Assembly: GCA_023665755.1 (NCBI GenBank)
Contig: JAMPDF010000002.1
Coordinates: 306,010 to 370,009 of the forward strand
Direction of reading: 5' to 3'
DNA length: 64,000 bases
DNA from: Prevotella sp.
GTDB lineage: Bacteria; Bacillota_I; Bacilli_A; ML615J-28; CAG-313
In this document: one piece after another, positions 8,476 to 17,129 of the stretch
How positions within the stretch are numbered: the stretch's first letter is position 1
Layout: each line of letters starts with the position of its first letter
Made by a program: the position numbers and the translations under genes
The notes under the pieces: generated by a model
Seen by the model: only the letters and a program-made list of their open reading frames with translations
Databases searched by the model: none
What the model was told of the DNA's origin: nothing

Positions 8476-10968
8476 ATGAAAAAAAGACAATATGTTTTAA
8501 TCATTTTCTTATCTATTGCTATCATTATTTCTGCTTATTTTTCAGTATCTATTTTTATCAAATTATTTGGTGGAGAAGATAAATTAATTATTTTTCCAAT
8601 CATTGTTTTTATCGTATCGTTAGCTTTGTTGATTTCAACTGCCTTTAGTGCAAAAAATAGCAAAGAAGAACGAGGACTTCAAAATAGACTGAAAATGTGG
8701 AATTCCATTACATATAAAGTCAAAAAAGCTGGGGAAACTGCTTTTAATAAACTTCCAGTAGGTATCATTGTCATCAATGGTGATTCTAAAATTGTATGGT
8801 CAAACGAGTGTGCACGTACTATTTTTATGAGTCAATTGGAGAAAATTTATTTAAAAGACATTTCAAAAAATTTATATGAAAAATTGCAGGTTGAAAAATT
8901 AGAATTAGATGAAATCGAAGAAGATACCAAAATCACTTGTAACTCTAATATTTATGGTAGAATTTATTATGTTGAATATCTAGTAAAATATAGCGTAATT
9001 TATTTTACAGATATTACAGATTATGAAAATCTTCAGACCCTTTATTATAATAGAATTGAGTCAATTGGTTATATTAATATTGATAACTTAGAGGAATCGC
9101 TTCAAGAATTTGATGTTCAATCCAGAGCTGAATATGAAGGAAAAATTATTGGCGCGATTGCCAAGTGGGCTAAAGAAAATGGCGTGTTTGTTAGAGCACT
9201 TACCTCAACGAAATATATGATTATTACTGACCAAGAGCATTTAGAAAAGCTCATCCAATCGAATTTTACCATTTTAGATGAAATTAAAACGACATTTAAT
9301 AATACAAGAACGATTCGAATTACTTTAAGTATGGGAATTGCTTGTAGTGATATCAATATCAATGACCTTTCAGAAGAAGCGCAGCGTCAACTTGAACTTG
9401 CCTTAAGCCGTGGTGGTGACCAAGCTGTAGTCAAAAAAAATTCGGAAACATTGTATTTTGGTGCTAAGACAGATCCAATTATGAAAGATTCAAAAGTAGA
9501 AATTCGCGTAAAATGTGAAGAGTTGACAAATTTGATGAAAAATTCATCCAGTATCTTTATTGTAGGGCATAAAAATATAGATGCGGATGGCTTTGCAGCA
9601 ACGATTGCAATTTATCGCTGGGCGAAAAGTTTAGGAAAAACGGCTTATATTATTTGTGATCCAGATAGTGTTGACGCTACAGTAGATAAAGTTCTCAATA
9701 CCATCAAAACAGAATATGTTTCTTATCTAGAAGCTTTTATTACACCTAAGGAAATTATTCACAAGTCCAATAAAGATAGCCTATTGGTTGTTGTCGATTT
9801 CCAAACTATTTATCAGGCTATTGATCCGAAAATGTTCAATCGTTTTGATAAAATTGCGGTAATTGATCATCATCGAAAAGGCGAAGGTGCGATTAAAAAT
9901 CCTAAATTTTATTATTCACAAGCAGCTGCATCTTCTAGTGTAGAATTGATTTTTGAATTGCTTTCTTTTTCAGAAGAAGAAATCGAATTCTCTGAACTAG
10001 AAGCAACATGGATGCTACTCGGCATTGTTGTTGATACCAATAACTTTGTATATAGAACCTCTTCAGGCACATTTGAAACAGCTTCCACCTTAAAAAAGTA
10101 TGGAGCAGATATGAGCATTGTTAAAAACTATTTAAAAGAAGATGTAACTGAAAAATTAACTAGACAAGAGATTATTCGGACAATGGAAAAATACCGAGAT
10201 AGAGTAGGAATAGCCTATGCGGAAGATGATGTTATTTTAGAAAGAGCAAGTCTTGCTAAAGTATCAGATGAATTATTGACCCTATCAGGTGTAGAACTAG
10301 CCATTACAGTAGGTAGAATTTACGAAAATCAAGAATATAAAGTAGGACTTAGCGCAAGAAGTTTAGGAAAGGCCAACTGTCAAGTCATTATGGAAAAAAT
10401 GGGTGGTGGTGGACATTTGAATAATGCTGCCGCACAAAGAAAAAATGAAACAGTTCAAGAAACAATAGCCATTCTAAAAGAAAAAATAGATATCTATCTT
10501 TCAGAGTTAGAGGAGGAAAAAATGAAAATCATTTTGTTAAAAGATTTAAAAGGAAAAGGTAAGAAAAACGATATTATTGAAGTTGCCGCAGGATTTGGAA
10601 ATAATTTAGTGAGAGGTGGTTCGGCTATTATTGCCTCACCAGAAAATATCAAACGCTTAGAAGAAGAAAAAAATCAAATTGCGCTTCAAGAAGCAGCGCT
10701 TGTCCAATCTATGAAAGAACTGAAAGAAAAAATTGAAAAAACTGAAGTAAAAATTCCTGTTAAGGTTGGAAAAGAAGGAAAATTATTTGGTTCTGTCAGC
10801 ACGAAACAAATTGCTGATGCAATTCAAAATAAGCTAGGTGATAAAATTGATAAGCGAAAAATAGTCTTAGATAATCCGATTGCATCACTTGGTACCTATG
10901 AAATTCCACTACAATTGCATAAAGATATTGTTGCTAAAATCAAATTATTTATTGTTGAAGAAAAATAA
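8476..10968 (+). CDS. gdpP-rplI: GdpP cyclic-di-AMP phosphodiesterase fused to ribosomal protein L9
   Basis: An 830-residue ORF. Residues 1-682 are a GdpP/YybT protein: two transmembrane helices (about 7-25 and 34-56), a PAS-like region, a degenerate GGDEF-like region, a DHH domain with IDADG (D369, D371) and DHH at 464-466, and a DHHA1 domain with GGGGH (643-647). GdpP cleaves the second messenger c-di-AMP. Without a stop codon the frame runs into a complete 148-residue L9 (683-830). An excellent internal ribosome site and ATG at 10522 could also make free L9. Usually gdpP and rplI are separate adjacent genes; dnaB follows here as in Bacillus. Confidence 0.93.
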   Translation: MKKRQYVLIIFLSIAIIISAYFSVSIFIKLFGGEDKLIIFPIIVFIVSLALLISTAFSAKNSKEERGLQNRLKMWNSITYKVKKAGETAFNKLPVGIIVINGDSKIVWSNECARTIFMSQLEKIYLKDISKNLYEKLQVEKLELDEIEEDTKITCNSNIYGRIYYVEYLVKYSVIYFTDITDYENLQTLYYNRIESIGYINIDNLEESLQEFDVQSRAEYEGKIIGAIAKWAKENGVFVRALTSTKYMIITDQEHLEKLIQSNFTILDEIKTTFNNTRTIRITLSMGIACSDININDLSEEAQRQLELALSRGGDQAVVKKNSETLYFGAKTDPIMKDSKVEIRVKCEELTNLMKNSSSIFIVGHKNIDADGFAATIAIYRWAKSLGKTAYIICDPDSVDATVDKVLNTIKTEYVSYLEAFITPKEIIHKSNKDSLLVVVDFQTIYQAIDPKMFNRFDKIAVIDHHRKGEGAIKNPKFYYSQAAASSSVELIFELLSFSEEEIEFSELEATWMLLGIVVDTNNFVYRTSSGTFETASTLKKYGADMSIVKNYLKEDVTEKLTRQEIIRTMEKYRDRVGIAYAEDDVILERASLAKVSDELLTLSGVELAITVGRIYENQEYKVGLSARSLGKANCQVIMEKMGGGGHLNNAAAQRKNETVQETIAILKEKIDIYLSELEEEKMKIILLKDLKGKGKKNDIIEVAAGFGNNLVRGGSAIIASPENIKRLEEEKNQIALQEAALVQSMKELKEKIEKTEVKIPVKVGKEGKLFGSVSTKQIADAIQNKLGDKIDKRKIVLDNPIASLGTYEIPLQLHKDIVAKIKLFIVEEK
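10511..10524 (+). promoter_or_regulatory. Internal Shine-Dalgarno and ATG for free L9 within the gdpP-rplI ORF
   Basis: AGGAGG (10511-10516), five A, then ATG (10522-10524) in the same frame as gdpP. The ATG corresponds to the normal L9 start (MKIILLKDLKGKG). This is a near-ideal initiation site, so independent translation of L9 is expected. Confidence 0.75.
10522..10968 (+). CDS. rplI: 50S ribosomal protein L9 (internal in-frame start)
   Basis: A 148-residue L9 with its normal length. The N-terminal domain has MKIILLKDLKGKGKKNDIIEVAAG and the anchor GFGNNLVRGG, a long connecting helix (about 50-75), and the C-terminal domain begins with GKEGKLFGSVS. L9 binds 23S rRNA at the base of the L1 stalk. 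The gene is in frame with gdpP and not separated by a stop, so the product may exist free, as a GdpP fusion, or both. The strong internal ribosome site argues that the free form is made. Confidence 0.8.
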   Translation: MKIILLKDLKGKGKKNDIIEVAAGFGNNLVRGGSAIIASPENIKRLEEEKNQIALQEAALVQSMKELKEKIEKTEVKIPVKVGKEGKLFGSVSTKQIADAIQNKLGDKIDKRKIVLDNPIASLGTYEIPLQLHKDIVAKIKLFIVEEK

Positions 10969-10977
10969 GGAGCCCTT

Positions 10978-12396
10978 ATGCAAGAACATAATCGATCAGT
11001 CCCTTATAATAATGATGCAGAAATGTATGTTTTAGGAAGTATTTTAATCGAAAATGCAGTAATGAATAATCTTGTTGGAAAGTTAAAACCAGAAGATTTT
11101 TATGATCCTAAACACGTAACTATTTTTAAAGCAATGACAACATTGTTTCACCAAAACACTAAAATTGAGACAGTAAGCGTTATTGAACAATTGACTCACG
11201 ATAAGGTTTCCAATCTAGAAGAATACAAAAGTTATTTAATCGAATTGATAGATGTGATTCCTTCTACCGCATCTGTTGGTCTTTATATCGATGTTGTAGA
11301 AGAAAAGGCAATTGAACGAAAAATATTAGCGAGTATGCAAGAGTTGTCTAATGACATTCTGACTTCCAAGTATGATTTCAATACAGTATTAGACAGGGCG
11401 GAAGATACCATTTTAGATGTAATCAAAAAAAGAAGAACGTCTTCCTTCGTGACAATTGCTGAGGCAGCCAAACGAGTATATACTCAAATTGAAAGTTATG
11501 TAGGTAATACTTCTGAATTAACAGGTTTAAATACAGGATATCCTTATTTGAATAAAGCTACATTAGGGCTTCAAAAAGGGGATTTAATGATACTTGCGGC
11601 ACGTCCTTCTGTAGGTAAATCGGCATTTGCCATTAACTTGGCTCTTAATGTAGCAAGAGAAAACAAAGATGCGCATGTTGCCTTGTTTTCTCTTGAAATG
11701 AGCATAGAACAACTGATGATGAGAATATATAGTTATGAGGCGAACATTGAATTGGGTCGAATTAGAAGTGGTCAGTTGAGTAGTGATGATCTATTGCTTT
11801 TAGGAGTGGCAAGAGAAAATTTGAGTAAATATCATTTGCACTTTGATGAAAATAGTTCTACCAATATTTCTGATATTCGGGCCAAATGTCGACAATTGAA
11901 GCAAGCAGGTGAACTGGATTTCTTGATTATTGACTACTTGCAATTGGTTACCTTTGATAACTCTCGAGGCAATAGGCAAGAAGAAGTATCAAAAATTTCA
12001 AGACAATTGAAAACATTAGCGAGAGATTTGGAAATCCCTATTTTAGCTTTATCTCAGTTATCTAGAGGTATTGAAACTCGTGAAGATAAACGCCCCGTAC
12101 TTGCGGATTTACGTGAATCAGGAAGTATTGAGCAAGATGCCGATATGGTTTTATTCTTGTTTAGAAGGAAAGACGTTGAAGAAAGTGAAGATGAAGAGGC
12201 GGCTAAGAAAGCGGAACAAGAAGCAGGATATAAGGAAATCGTATTGTCTATTGCGAAGAACCGTCAAGGACCATTAGATAATATAGATTATCATTTTTAT
12301 GGTGATTTCTCAAAATATAGTGAGCAACGAGAGAGAAAGCCACTTGTGATGAAGAAAAAAAGTCGTTCTTTGAAAACCAAGTCATTGAACGAATAA
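10978..12396 (+). CDS. dnaB: Replicative DNA helicase
   Basis: A 472-residue DnaB-type hexameric helicase (dnaC in Bacillus naming). The N-terminal primase-interaction domain (about 8-110) begins with VPYNNDAEMYVLGSIL, and the RecA-like ATPase domain has Walker A ARPSVGKSAFA, Walker B LIIDYLQL and the LSQLSRGIE segment. It unwinds DNA at the replication fork. It starts behind AAGGAGC nine bases after the L9 stop, the normal Firmicute order. The C-terminal lysine-rich tail is unremarkable. Confidence 0.97.
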   Translation: MQEHNRSVPYNNDAEMYVLGSILIENAVMNNLVGKLKPEDFYDPKHVTIFKAMTTLFHQNTKIETVSVIEQLTHDKVSNLEEYKSYLIELIDVIPSTASVGLYIDVVEEKAIERKILASMQELSNDILTSKYDFNTVLDRAEDTILDVIKKRRTSSFVTIAEAAKRVYTQIESYVGNTSELTGLNTGYPYLNKATLGLQKGDLMILAARPSVGKSAFAINLALNVARENKDAHVALFSLEMSIEQLMMRIYSYEANIELGRIRSGQLSSDDLLLLGVARENLSKYHLHFDENSSTNISDIRAKCRQLKQAGELDFLIIDYLQLVTFDNSRGNRQEEVSKISRQLKTLARDLEIPILALSQLSRGIETREDKRPVLADLRESGSIEQDADMVLFLFRRKDVEESEDEEAAKKAEQEAGYKEIVLSIAKNRQGPLDNIDYHFYGDFSKYSEQRERKPLVMKKKSRSLKTKSLNE

Positions 12397-12442
12397 AATC
12401 GTTCATCTATCAATCAAAAGAAAAGGACAAGGAGAGAAAGAT

Positions 12443-13513
12443 ATGATAGATCGTTTAGAGGTCATTCGTCAAAGATATCAACAAATTGGCGAGCAATTGA
12501 CTGATCCCAATATAGTATCTGATATCAAAAAAATGACTGCTTTAGCGAAAGAACAACGTTCATTAGAAAAGATTGTTGTCAAATATCAAGAACTACAAAA
12601 ACTCAATCAAGATATTGTAGATTTAAAAGAAATGGTCAATGATTCAGATTCTGAAATTAGAGAAATGGCACAAATAGAATTAGATGAAGCCAATAATCGT
12701 TTACCACAATTAGAAGAAGAAATCAAAATATTATTGCTACCTAAAGATCCCAACGACGAAAAAAATGTTATTGTTGAAATTAGAGGGGCTGCTGGTGGAG
12801 ATGAAGGTAATATTTTTGCTGGAGACTTATACCGAATGTATATCAAGTTTGCAGAAAGCAAAGGTTGGAAAGTAGAAGTGATGGATTCTCTTTCTTGTGA
12901 GGCTGGAGGCTTTTCACAAATTAGTTTTATGATTAGTGGAGATGCGGTGTACTCCTTTCTTAAATATGAATCAGGAAGTCACCGAGTACAACGTGTACCT
13001 AGCACAGAATCGGCAGGTCGTATCCATACTTCCACAGCCACAGTACTTGTTATGCCAGAAGCAGAGGAGTTAGAAGTGGAATTGGATATGAATGATGTTC
13101 GTATCGATACATTTTGTGCATCAGGACCTGGTGGACAATGTGTCAATACAACGAAATCTGCTATTCGAGTTACGCATATTCCTACAGGAATTGTTGTATC
13201 TTGTCAAGATGGAAAAAGCCAACATGAAAATAAAGCTAGTGCATTAAAAGTACTACGTGCTAGACTATATGATCATATGCTTCAAGAAAAAGAAGCGGCA
13301 GAAGGTGAAGAAAGAAAAGCAAAGATTGGACATGGCGATCGTAGTGAAAAAATTAGAACATATAATTATCCTCAAAATCGTCTTACTGACCACCGAATCG
13401 GTTATACAATCCAACAACTTGATCGGGTAATGGAAGGAAAACTAGATGGCGTAATTGATGCCTTAATTGCATATGAACAAAAAAAGCAATTAAGTGTAGA
13501 TCAAGATGAATAA
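12443..13513 (+). CDS. prfA: Peptide chain release factor 1
   Basis: A 356-residue class I release factor. The catalytic GGQ loop is SGPGGQ (residues 227-232), and the stop-codon-reading tripeptide of RF1 is PST (186-188; PxT type, so UAA/UAG specificity, distinct from the SPF of RF2). It releases the finished peptide from the ribosome. The Gln of GGQ is the target of PrmC, encoded two genes downstream. The ribosome site is AAGGAGAG. The middle residue of PxT is Ser where Ala or Val is usual; this is likely neutral. Confidence 0.97.
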   Translation: MIDRLEVIRQRYQQIGEQLTDPNIVSDIKKMTALAKEQRSLEKIVVKYQELQKLNQDIVDLKEMVNDSDSEIREMAQIELDEANNRLPQLEEEIKILLLPKDPNDEKNVIVEIRGAAGGDEGNIFAGDLYRMYIKFAESKGWKVEVMDSLSCEAGGFSQISFMISGDAVYSFLKYESGSHRVQRVPSTESAGRIHTSTATVLVMPEAEELEVELDMNDVRIDTFCASGPGGQCVNTTKSAIRVTHIPTGIVVSCQDGKSQHENKASALKVLRARLYDHMLQEKEAAEGEERKAKIGHGDRSEKIRTYNYPQNRLTDHRIGYTIQQLDRVMEGKLDGVIDALIAYEQKKQLSVDQDE

Positions 13514-13551
13514 AATAGCAATATAATGAATATAAAAAAGTGGTGATTGAA

Positions 13552-14697
13552 ATGCCACTTTTTATTTATGTCGATAAAATTGAAGACAATATTCGAGAAA
13601 TTCGTAAAAAAACAAAAAGGAACATCATAGCTGTATTAAAAAGTGATGCTTATGCTATGAAGACATCCTTTATGATTCCATTATTACAAAACAATCAAGT
13701 TCATTTTTTTGCTTTTGAAAAAAAAGAAGAGTATATGGAAAACAAAAACTATCTCAAAGATGATGCTGTATTGATTATGGAAAGTCTGACCAAACAACAA
13801 GTTATAGCAATTGACAATCCAAATATCAGAATATCCATAAATCATCCACTTGATGCCTTCTTCATCAAAGATATAACGATTCCTACAACTGTTCATATTC
13901 GGATTGATTCAGGAATGAACAGATTAGGTCTAAGAAATATGGAAGAATTTAAATGGGTTATGGATACCTTAGAAACCAATCCTCTCATTACGATAGAGGG
14001 AATTTATACGCACTTTTCTTCTGACATTGAAGAGTCGAATTATTACCAAAAACAAGTGAATCTCTTTGAAAAATACCTAGAATTTAGAAAATTTGATGTT
14101 ATTCACGCAAATGCGACGAAATCGCTTCATAAACATATACTTGGAAATTATGTCCGGGTTGGTATGGCACTTTATGGATATCATCAACCCTATCTAGATT
14201 TGAAACCAGTAGTTCAACTGAAGGTAAGACCATGTAATCTGTTTTATCCTAGTAAGAATCAGAAAATAGGTTATATGCAGATTGCTTCAAAAGAAGAAGT
14301 AGGGGTTGTTCCTATTGGATATCACGATGTCGATTTACAACACATAGGTAGCATTTACAATAAAGCGCAAAGAATCCCACTTCTTGGCAAAAGCTGTATG
14401 AATCATACGCACTTTATTGCAAATGATAAAATTAATTATTTAACTTGGTTGTCGATTTTTCCAACTAATGATATAATATGTAGTAGTGATGAATACGATT
14501 GGTATAGAATCTTGATCTCACTTCAAGCGATGAAACGTATCTATATCAGAAGGAGAAATAATGACATTCCAAAAATACTTAAAATTAAAGACCAAGGAAG
14601 CAGAGCAAATCGGGTTAGAAAAGGAAGCAGTGAAATTATTGGTGCTCGAGTTATCTGGCATGGACGGGGCTACCTTTTTCGCGAATTTACATTCTGA
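13552..14697 (+). CDS. alr: Alanine racemase-family PLP enzyme with an out-of-frame tail over prmC
   Basis: A fold-type III PLP protein of 381 residues. The PLP lysine is K30 in AVLKSDAYA, RVGMALYGY is the phosphate-side segment, and the catalytic tyrosine is probably Y257 in PIGYHDV. The conserved D after CM is replaced by N284 (SCMNH). The recognisable domain ends near RIYIRR; the last 45 or so residues exist only because no stop occurs before 14697, and they overlap prmC in another frame. Start ATG 13552 is chosen because GGTGAT precedes it; two GTG codons upstream are alternatives. Racemase activity (L-Ala to D-Ala for peptidoglycan) is likely but the Asn change is notable. Confidence 0.8.
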   Translation: MPLFIYVDKIEDNIREIRKKTKRNIIAVLKSDAYAMKTSFMIPLLQNNQVHFFAFEKKEEYMENKNYLKDDAVLIMESLTKQQVIAIDNPNIRISINHPLDAFFIKDITIPTTVHIRIDSGMNRLGLRNMEEFKWVMDTLETNPLITIEGIYTHFSSDIEESNYYQKQVNLFEKYLEFRKFDVIHANATKSLHKHILGNYVRVGMALYGYHQPYLDLKPVVQLKVRPCNLFYPSKNQKIGYMQIASKEEVGVVPIGYHDVDLQHIGSIYNKAQRIPLLGKSCMNHTHFIANDKINYLTWLSIFPTNDIICSSDEYDWYRILISLQAMKRIYIRRRNNDIPKILKIKDQGSRANRVRKGSSEIIGARVIWHGRGYLFREFTF

Positions 14698-15415
14698 AAT
14701 ACCAGAAAACTTGATGTTGGTACTTGAGGAGGCTATTCCAAAGTATCTTGAAAAAAGAATACCAGTCCAACATATTATAGGGTATAGTTATTTCTATGGT
14801 TACAAAATAAAAGTCAATCCTCAAGTCCTCATTCCTCGTCCTGAGACAGAAGAATTAGTCAGCTATGTACTTCAAATGTATGACCAGATATTTCAAGATA
14901 CTTTAGTAGATGTAGTAGATATTGGTACGGGATCTGGAGCGATAGCGATTGCTCTTGCCAAAGAAGAACCGCATTTTTCGGTAGTTGCAACCGATATTTC
15001 TCATGATGCTTTAGAAGTGGCCAAAGAAAATGCGCTTTGCAATGAGGCTAGTGTGACCTTTTTAGAAGGAGATATGATTGAACCTTTGATGAGAAACCAT
15101 CTGCGTTTTGATATTTTAGTGTCAAATCCTCCTTATATACCAGATGATGAATACGTAGAAGATATGGTGAAAAAGAATGAGCCAAATGTTGCTTTATTTG
15201 GGGGAGTGGATGGAATGCATTTTTATGAGATTATTTTATCCCAAGCACACCATATCCTCAAAGAAAATAATATCATTTTATTTGAGCACAGTCATACTAA
15301 GAAAAAAGAAATGATAAAACTTGCGAATCAATATTTTCCAAATGGTCAAGTAGAAGTTATTCAAGATTTAAATGGAAAGGATCGTTTTACGATTATAGTG
15401 AACCATAAAATATGA
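14561..15415 (+). CDS. prmC: Release factor glutamine methyltransferase
   Basis: A 284-residue SAM-dependent methyltransferase with an N-terminal helical substrate-binding domain, GTGSGAIAIALA (SAM-binding) and the catalytic NPPY (residues 189-192) that positions the target Gln. It methylates the GGQ glutamine of RF1 and RF2. It starts at ATG 14561 behind AAGGAG, inside the 3' part of the alr frame (137-base overlap). The stop overlaps the next gene's start (ATGA), so these genes are translationally coupled. Proximity to prfA is classic. Confidence 0.95.
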   Translation: MTFQKYLKLKTKEAEQIGLEKEAVKLLVLELSGMDGATFFANLHSEIPENLMLVLEEAIPKYLEKRIPVQHIIGYSYFYGYKIKVNPQVLIPRPETEELVSYVLQMYDQIFQDTLVDVVDIGTGSGAIAIALAKEEPHFSVVATDISHDALEVAKENALCNEASVTFLEGDMIEPLMRNHLRFDILVSNPPYIPDDEYVEDMVKKNEPNVALFGGVDGMHFYEIILSQAHHILKENNIILFEHSHTKKKEMIKLANQYFPNGQVEVIQDLNGKDRFTIIVNHKI

Positions 15416-15987
15416 AAATTAGTACGATTGAACCAATTACAAAAGATACATTACAACGTAAAATCATTGCTTTTCCTACGGATACGGTTTATGGAGTAGG
15501 GGCAATGATTACAGATACAGAGGCTATTGAAAAGATTTATCGTCTCAAGCAACGCGATTTTCAAAAACCTCTAGCCATCTTAGCGGCTAGCAAAGAAGAT
15601 ATTTTGCCGTATATTGAAACACCTTCTCCAGACGTATTCGCCTTGATGGAGCAATATTGGCCAGGACCACTTACGATTGTATTTCGTAAATCAAAAGAAG
15701 TTTCTAATCAACTCACACGAGGTCTAGATACGATTGGATTTCGGATTCCTAATGAACCTGTTACACTACAACTTTTAAAACAAGTAGGGCCTTTAGCTAC
15801 AACAAGTATCAATATTAGTGGTGAGCCACCGCTCAATGATCCCAGGTCTATTGAACAAGCATTTGGCAATCAAATTGATTATTTGTATGCTCATAACGTA
15901 CAAGCATCGCAAGTTTCCTCTACTGTCATTGATGCAACACAGTCACCGATTGTGATTTTGCGTCAAGGTGAAATTCATATTCAATAA
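15412..15987 (+). CDS. ywlC: L-threonylcarbamoyladenylate synthase (Sua5/YwlC/TsaC family)
   Basis: A 191-residue YrdC-fold protein, with FPTDTVYGVGA and KQRDFQKPLAIL (nucleotide and threonine site) and the family pattern PLATTSINISGEPP. It makes threonylcarbamoyl-AMP, the donor for t6A37 in ANN-reading tRNAs. It is the short form without the C-terminal Sua5 domain. It overlaps prmC by four bases and precedes spoIIR, a neighbourhood shared with Bacillus. Confidence 0.94.
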   Translation: MKISTIEPITKDTLQRKIIAFPTDTVYGVGAMITDTEAIEKIYRLKQRDFQKPLAILAASKEDILPYIETPSPDVFALMEQYWPGPLTIVFRKSKEVSNQLTRGLDTIGFRIPNEPVTLQLLKQVGPLATTSINISGEPPLNDPRSIEQAFGNQIDYLYAHNVQASQVSSTVIDATQSPIVILRQGEIHIQ

Positions 15988-16035
15988 TATGGTATAAAAT
16001 GGAAAAAATGGTACATATTAATTTTGGTGATATTA

Positions 16036-16506
16036 ATGAAACAAACAATCCAAAAATTCAGTGTGCTTATTTTTTCTATATTTTATTTAGTTTTATTATT
16101 TGGATGTGAGCAAGAACAACAAGAGATTAGGCTACGTATTCTTGCGTCTAGTAATGATACAATAGATCAACAAATAAAATTAGAAGTTAAAGAATATGTT
16201 CAACTCTATCTCACTCATCAAGAAGTACAAGATATTGATTTAACAAGTTTTGAGGCCGAACTTAATCAGCATTTTAAAGGTTCCCACATCACAGTACAAT
16301 ATACTCTGTCTGATTATGAGGCGAAATCCTATCAAGGTAAAATGATTCAAGCGGGTAGGTACCCCACTCTTTTGATTACAATTGGCGAAGGAAAAGGGAA
16401 AAATTTTTGGACACTACTTTATCCAGAATTTTTCAATATCTCGTTTGAAGATGATCATGAAGTAGAATATAGAAGTTATTTCTACGATTTATTCACCCAA
16501 AAATAA
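16036..16506 (+). CDS. spoIIR: Stage II sporulation protein R-like, with lipoprotein signal
   Basis: A 156-residue protein matching SpoIIR: RLRILASSNDTIDQQIKLEVK near the N-terminus and GRYPTLLITIGEGKGKNFWTLLYPEF at the C-terminus. SpoIIR is made in the forespore, exported, and triggers SpoIIGA to process pro-sigma-E in the mother cell. The first 24 residues end LLFGC, a permissible lipobox, so lipidation at C24 is predicted, unlike the freely secreted Bacillus protein. Start ATG 16036 follows GGTGAT; TTG and GTG codons upstream are less likely. The location after prfA-prmC-ywlC supports the call. Confidence 0.82.
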   Translation: MKQTIQKFSVLIFSIFYLVLLFGCEQEQQEIRLRILASSNDTIDQQIKLEVKEYVQLYLTHQEVQDIDLTSFEAELNQHFKGSHITVQYTLSDYEAKSYQGKMIQAGRYPTLLITIGEGKGKNFWTLLYPEFFNISFEDDHEVEYRSYFYDLFTQK

Positions 16507-16550
16507 GCATAATTATCGTATTTATGGCATATGATGAGTGGGTGATAGAC

Positions 16551-17009
16551 ATGGATATAAATAATGAAAGTCAAGCATATAAGATAGAAAGCATTAGAAC
16601 GAATGATGCACTTCAAAAAAAAGCAAAAGATTTTTTGCAACAAATTGATTCTGTGGTAGAGATAGATGAAGAATTGATTGAAAACGGTGTGGTCATTCTT
16701 ACAGATGATGTTGTAGGATATATTACATATGAAATCTATTCAGAGTATGGATTGATTCGGTATTTTATTTTCCAAAAGCAAATTGACTCAGACTATGTCT
16801 ATCAAATGTTTCAAGCATTAGTTGATGCAGCAAAACAAGATGGAATACAATCATTTATTTCTATTGGTAAAAATAAAGAGGTTATAGAATTGTTTGAGAA
16901 TTTAGGGTTTTATCCATTAGAGCATGCTGATTTTTTAATCAATGGTCAAAAAATTATCGGAACTGAATTGGAATACGCGACAATTTTGAAATATGATATG
17001 AGTGTATAA
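16551..17009 (+). CDS. GNAT-family N-acetyltransferase-like protein
   Basis: A 152-residue protein whose C-terminal half has the GNAT pattern: a central strand pair (VVGYITYEIYSEYGLIRYFIF), a helix, then FISIGKNKEVIELFENLGFYPL, the typical last strand-helix with the LGF turn. The acetyl-CoA loop (Q/RxxGxG/A) is not obvious, so activity is uncertain. Start ATG 16551 is preferred because GGGTGAT precedes it; ATG 16524 in frame is possible. The substrate is unknown. It ends just before a terminator. Confidence 0.6.
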   Translation: MDINNESQAYKIESIRTNDALQKKAKDFLQQIDSVVEIDEELIENGVVILTDDVVGYITYEIYSEYGLIRYFIFQKQIDSDYVYQMFQALVDAAKQDGIQSFISIGKNKEVIELFENLGFYPLEHADFLINGQKIIGTELEYATILKYDMSV

Positions 17010-17020
17010 ATGAAATAAAA

Positions 17021-17051
17021 AAGGGGGCAATCATTTTGACCCTCTTTTTTT
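17021..17051 (+). terminator. Rho-independent terminator before rpiB
   Basis: An AGGGGGCAA...TTGACCCTC hairpin with one mismatch is followed by a run of T. It ends the prfA-to-GNAT transcription unit. Confidence 0.75.
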
Positions 17052-17072
17052 GGAAAAAAATGAATATTCAAC

Positions 17073-17101
17073 TTGTTAAAAAATTGAAACTATGTTATAA
17101 T
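17073..17101 (+). promoter_or_regulatory. Sigma-A promoter of rpiB and the ATP synthase operon
   Basis: TTGTTA (17073-17078), a 17-base spacer and TATAAT (17096-17101). No other strong promoter or terminator is apparent until after atpC, so rpiB may be the first gene of the atp transcript. Confidence 0.65.
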
Positions 17102-17129
17102 AAACAAGAATGAATAGGAGTGTGACAAT

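Noticed and set aside
15992..16020. Sigma F/G promoter (GTATA-N17-CATATTA) for spoIIR
   Set aside because: The spacing is attractive, but the start would fall inside the GGTGAT ribosome site, leaving almost no leader. Kept only as a possibility.
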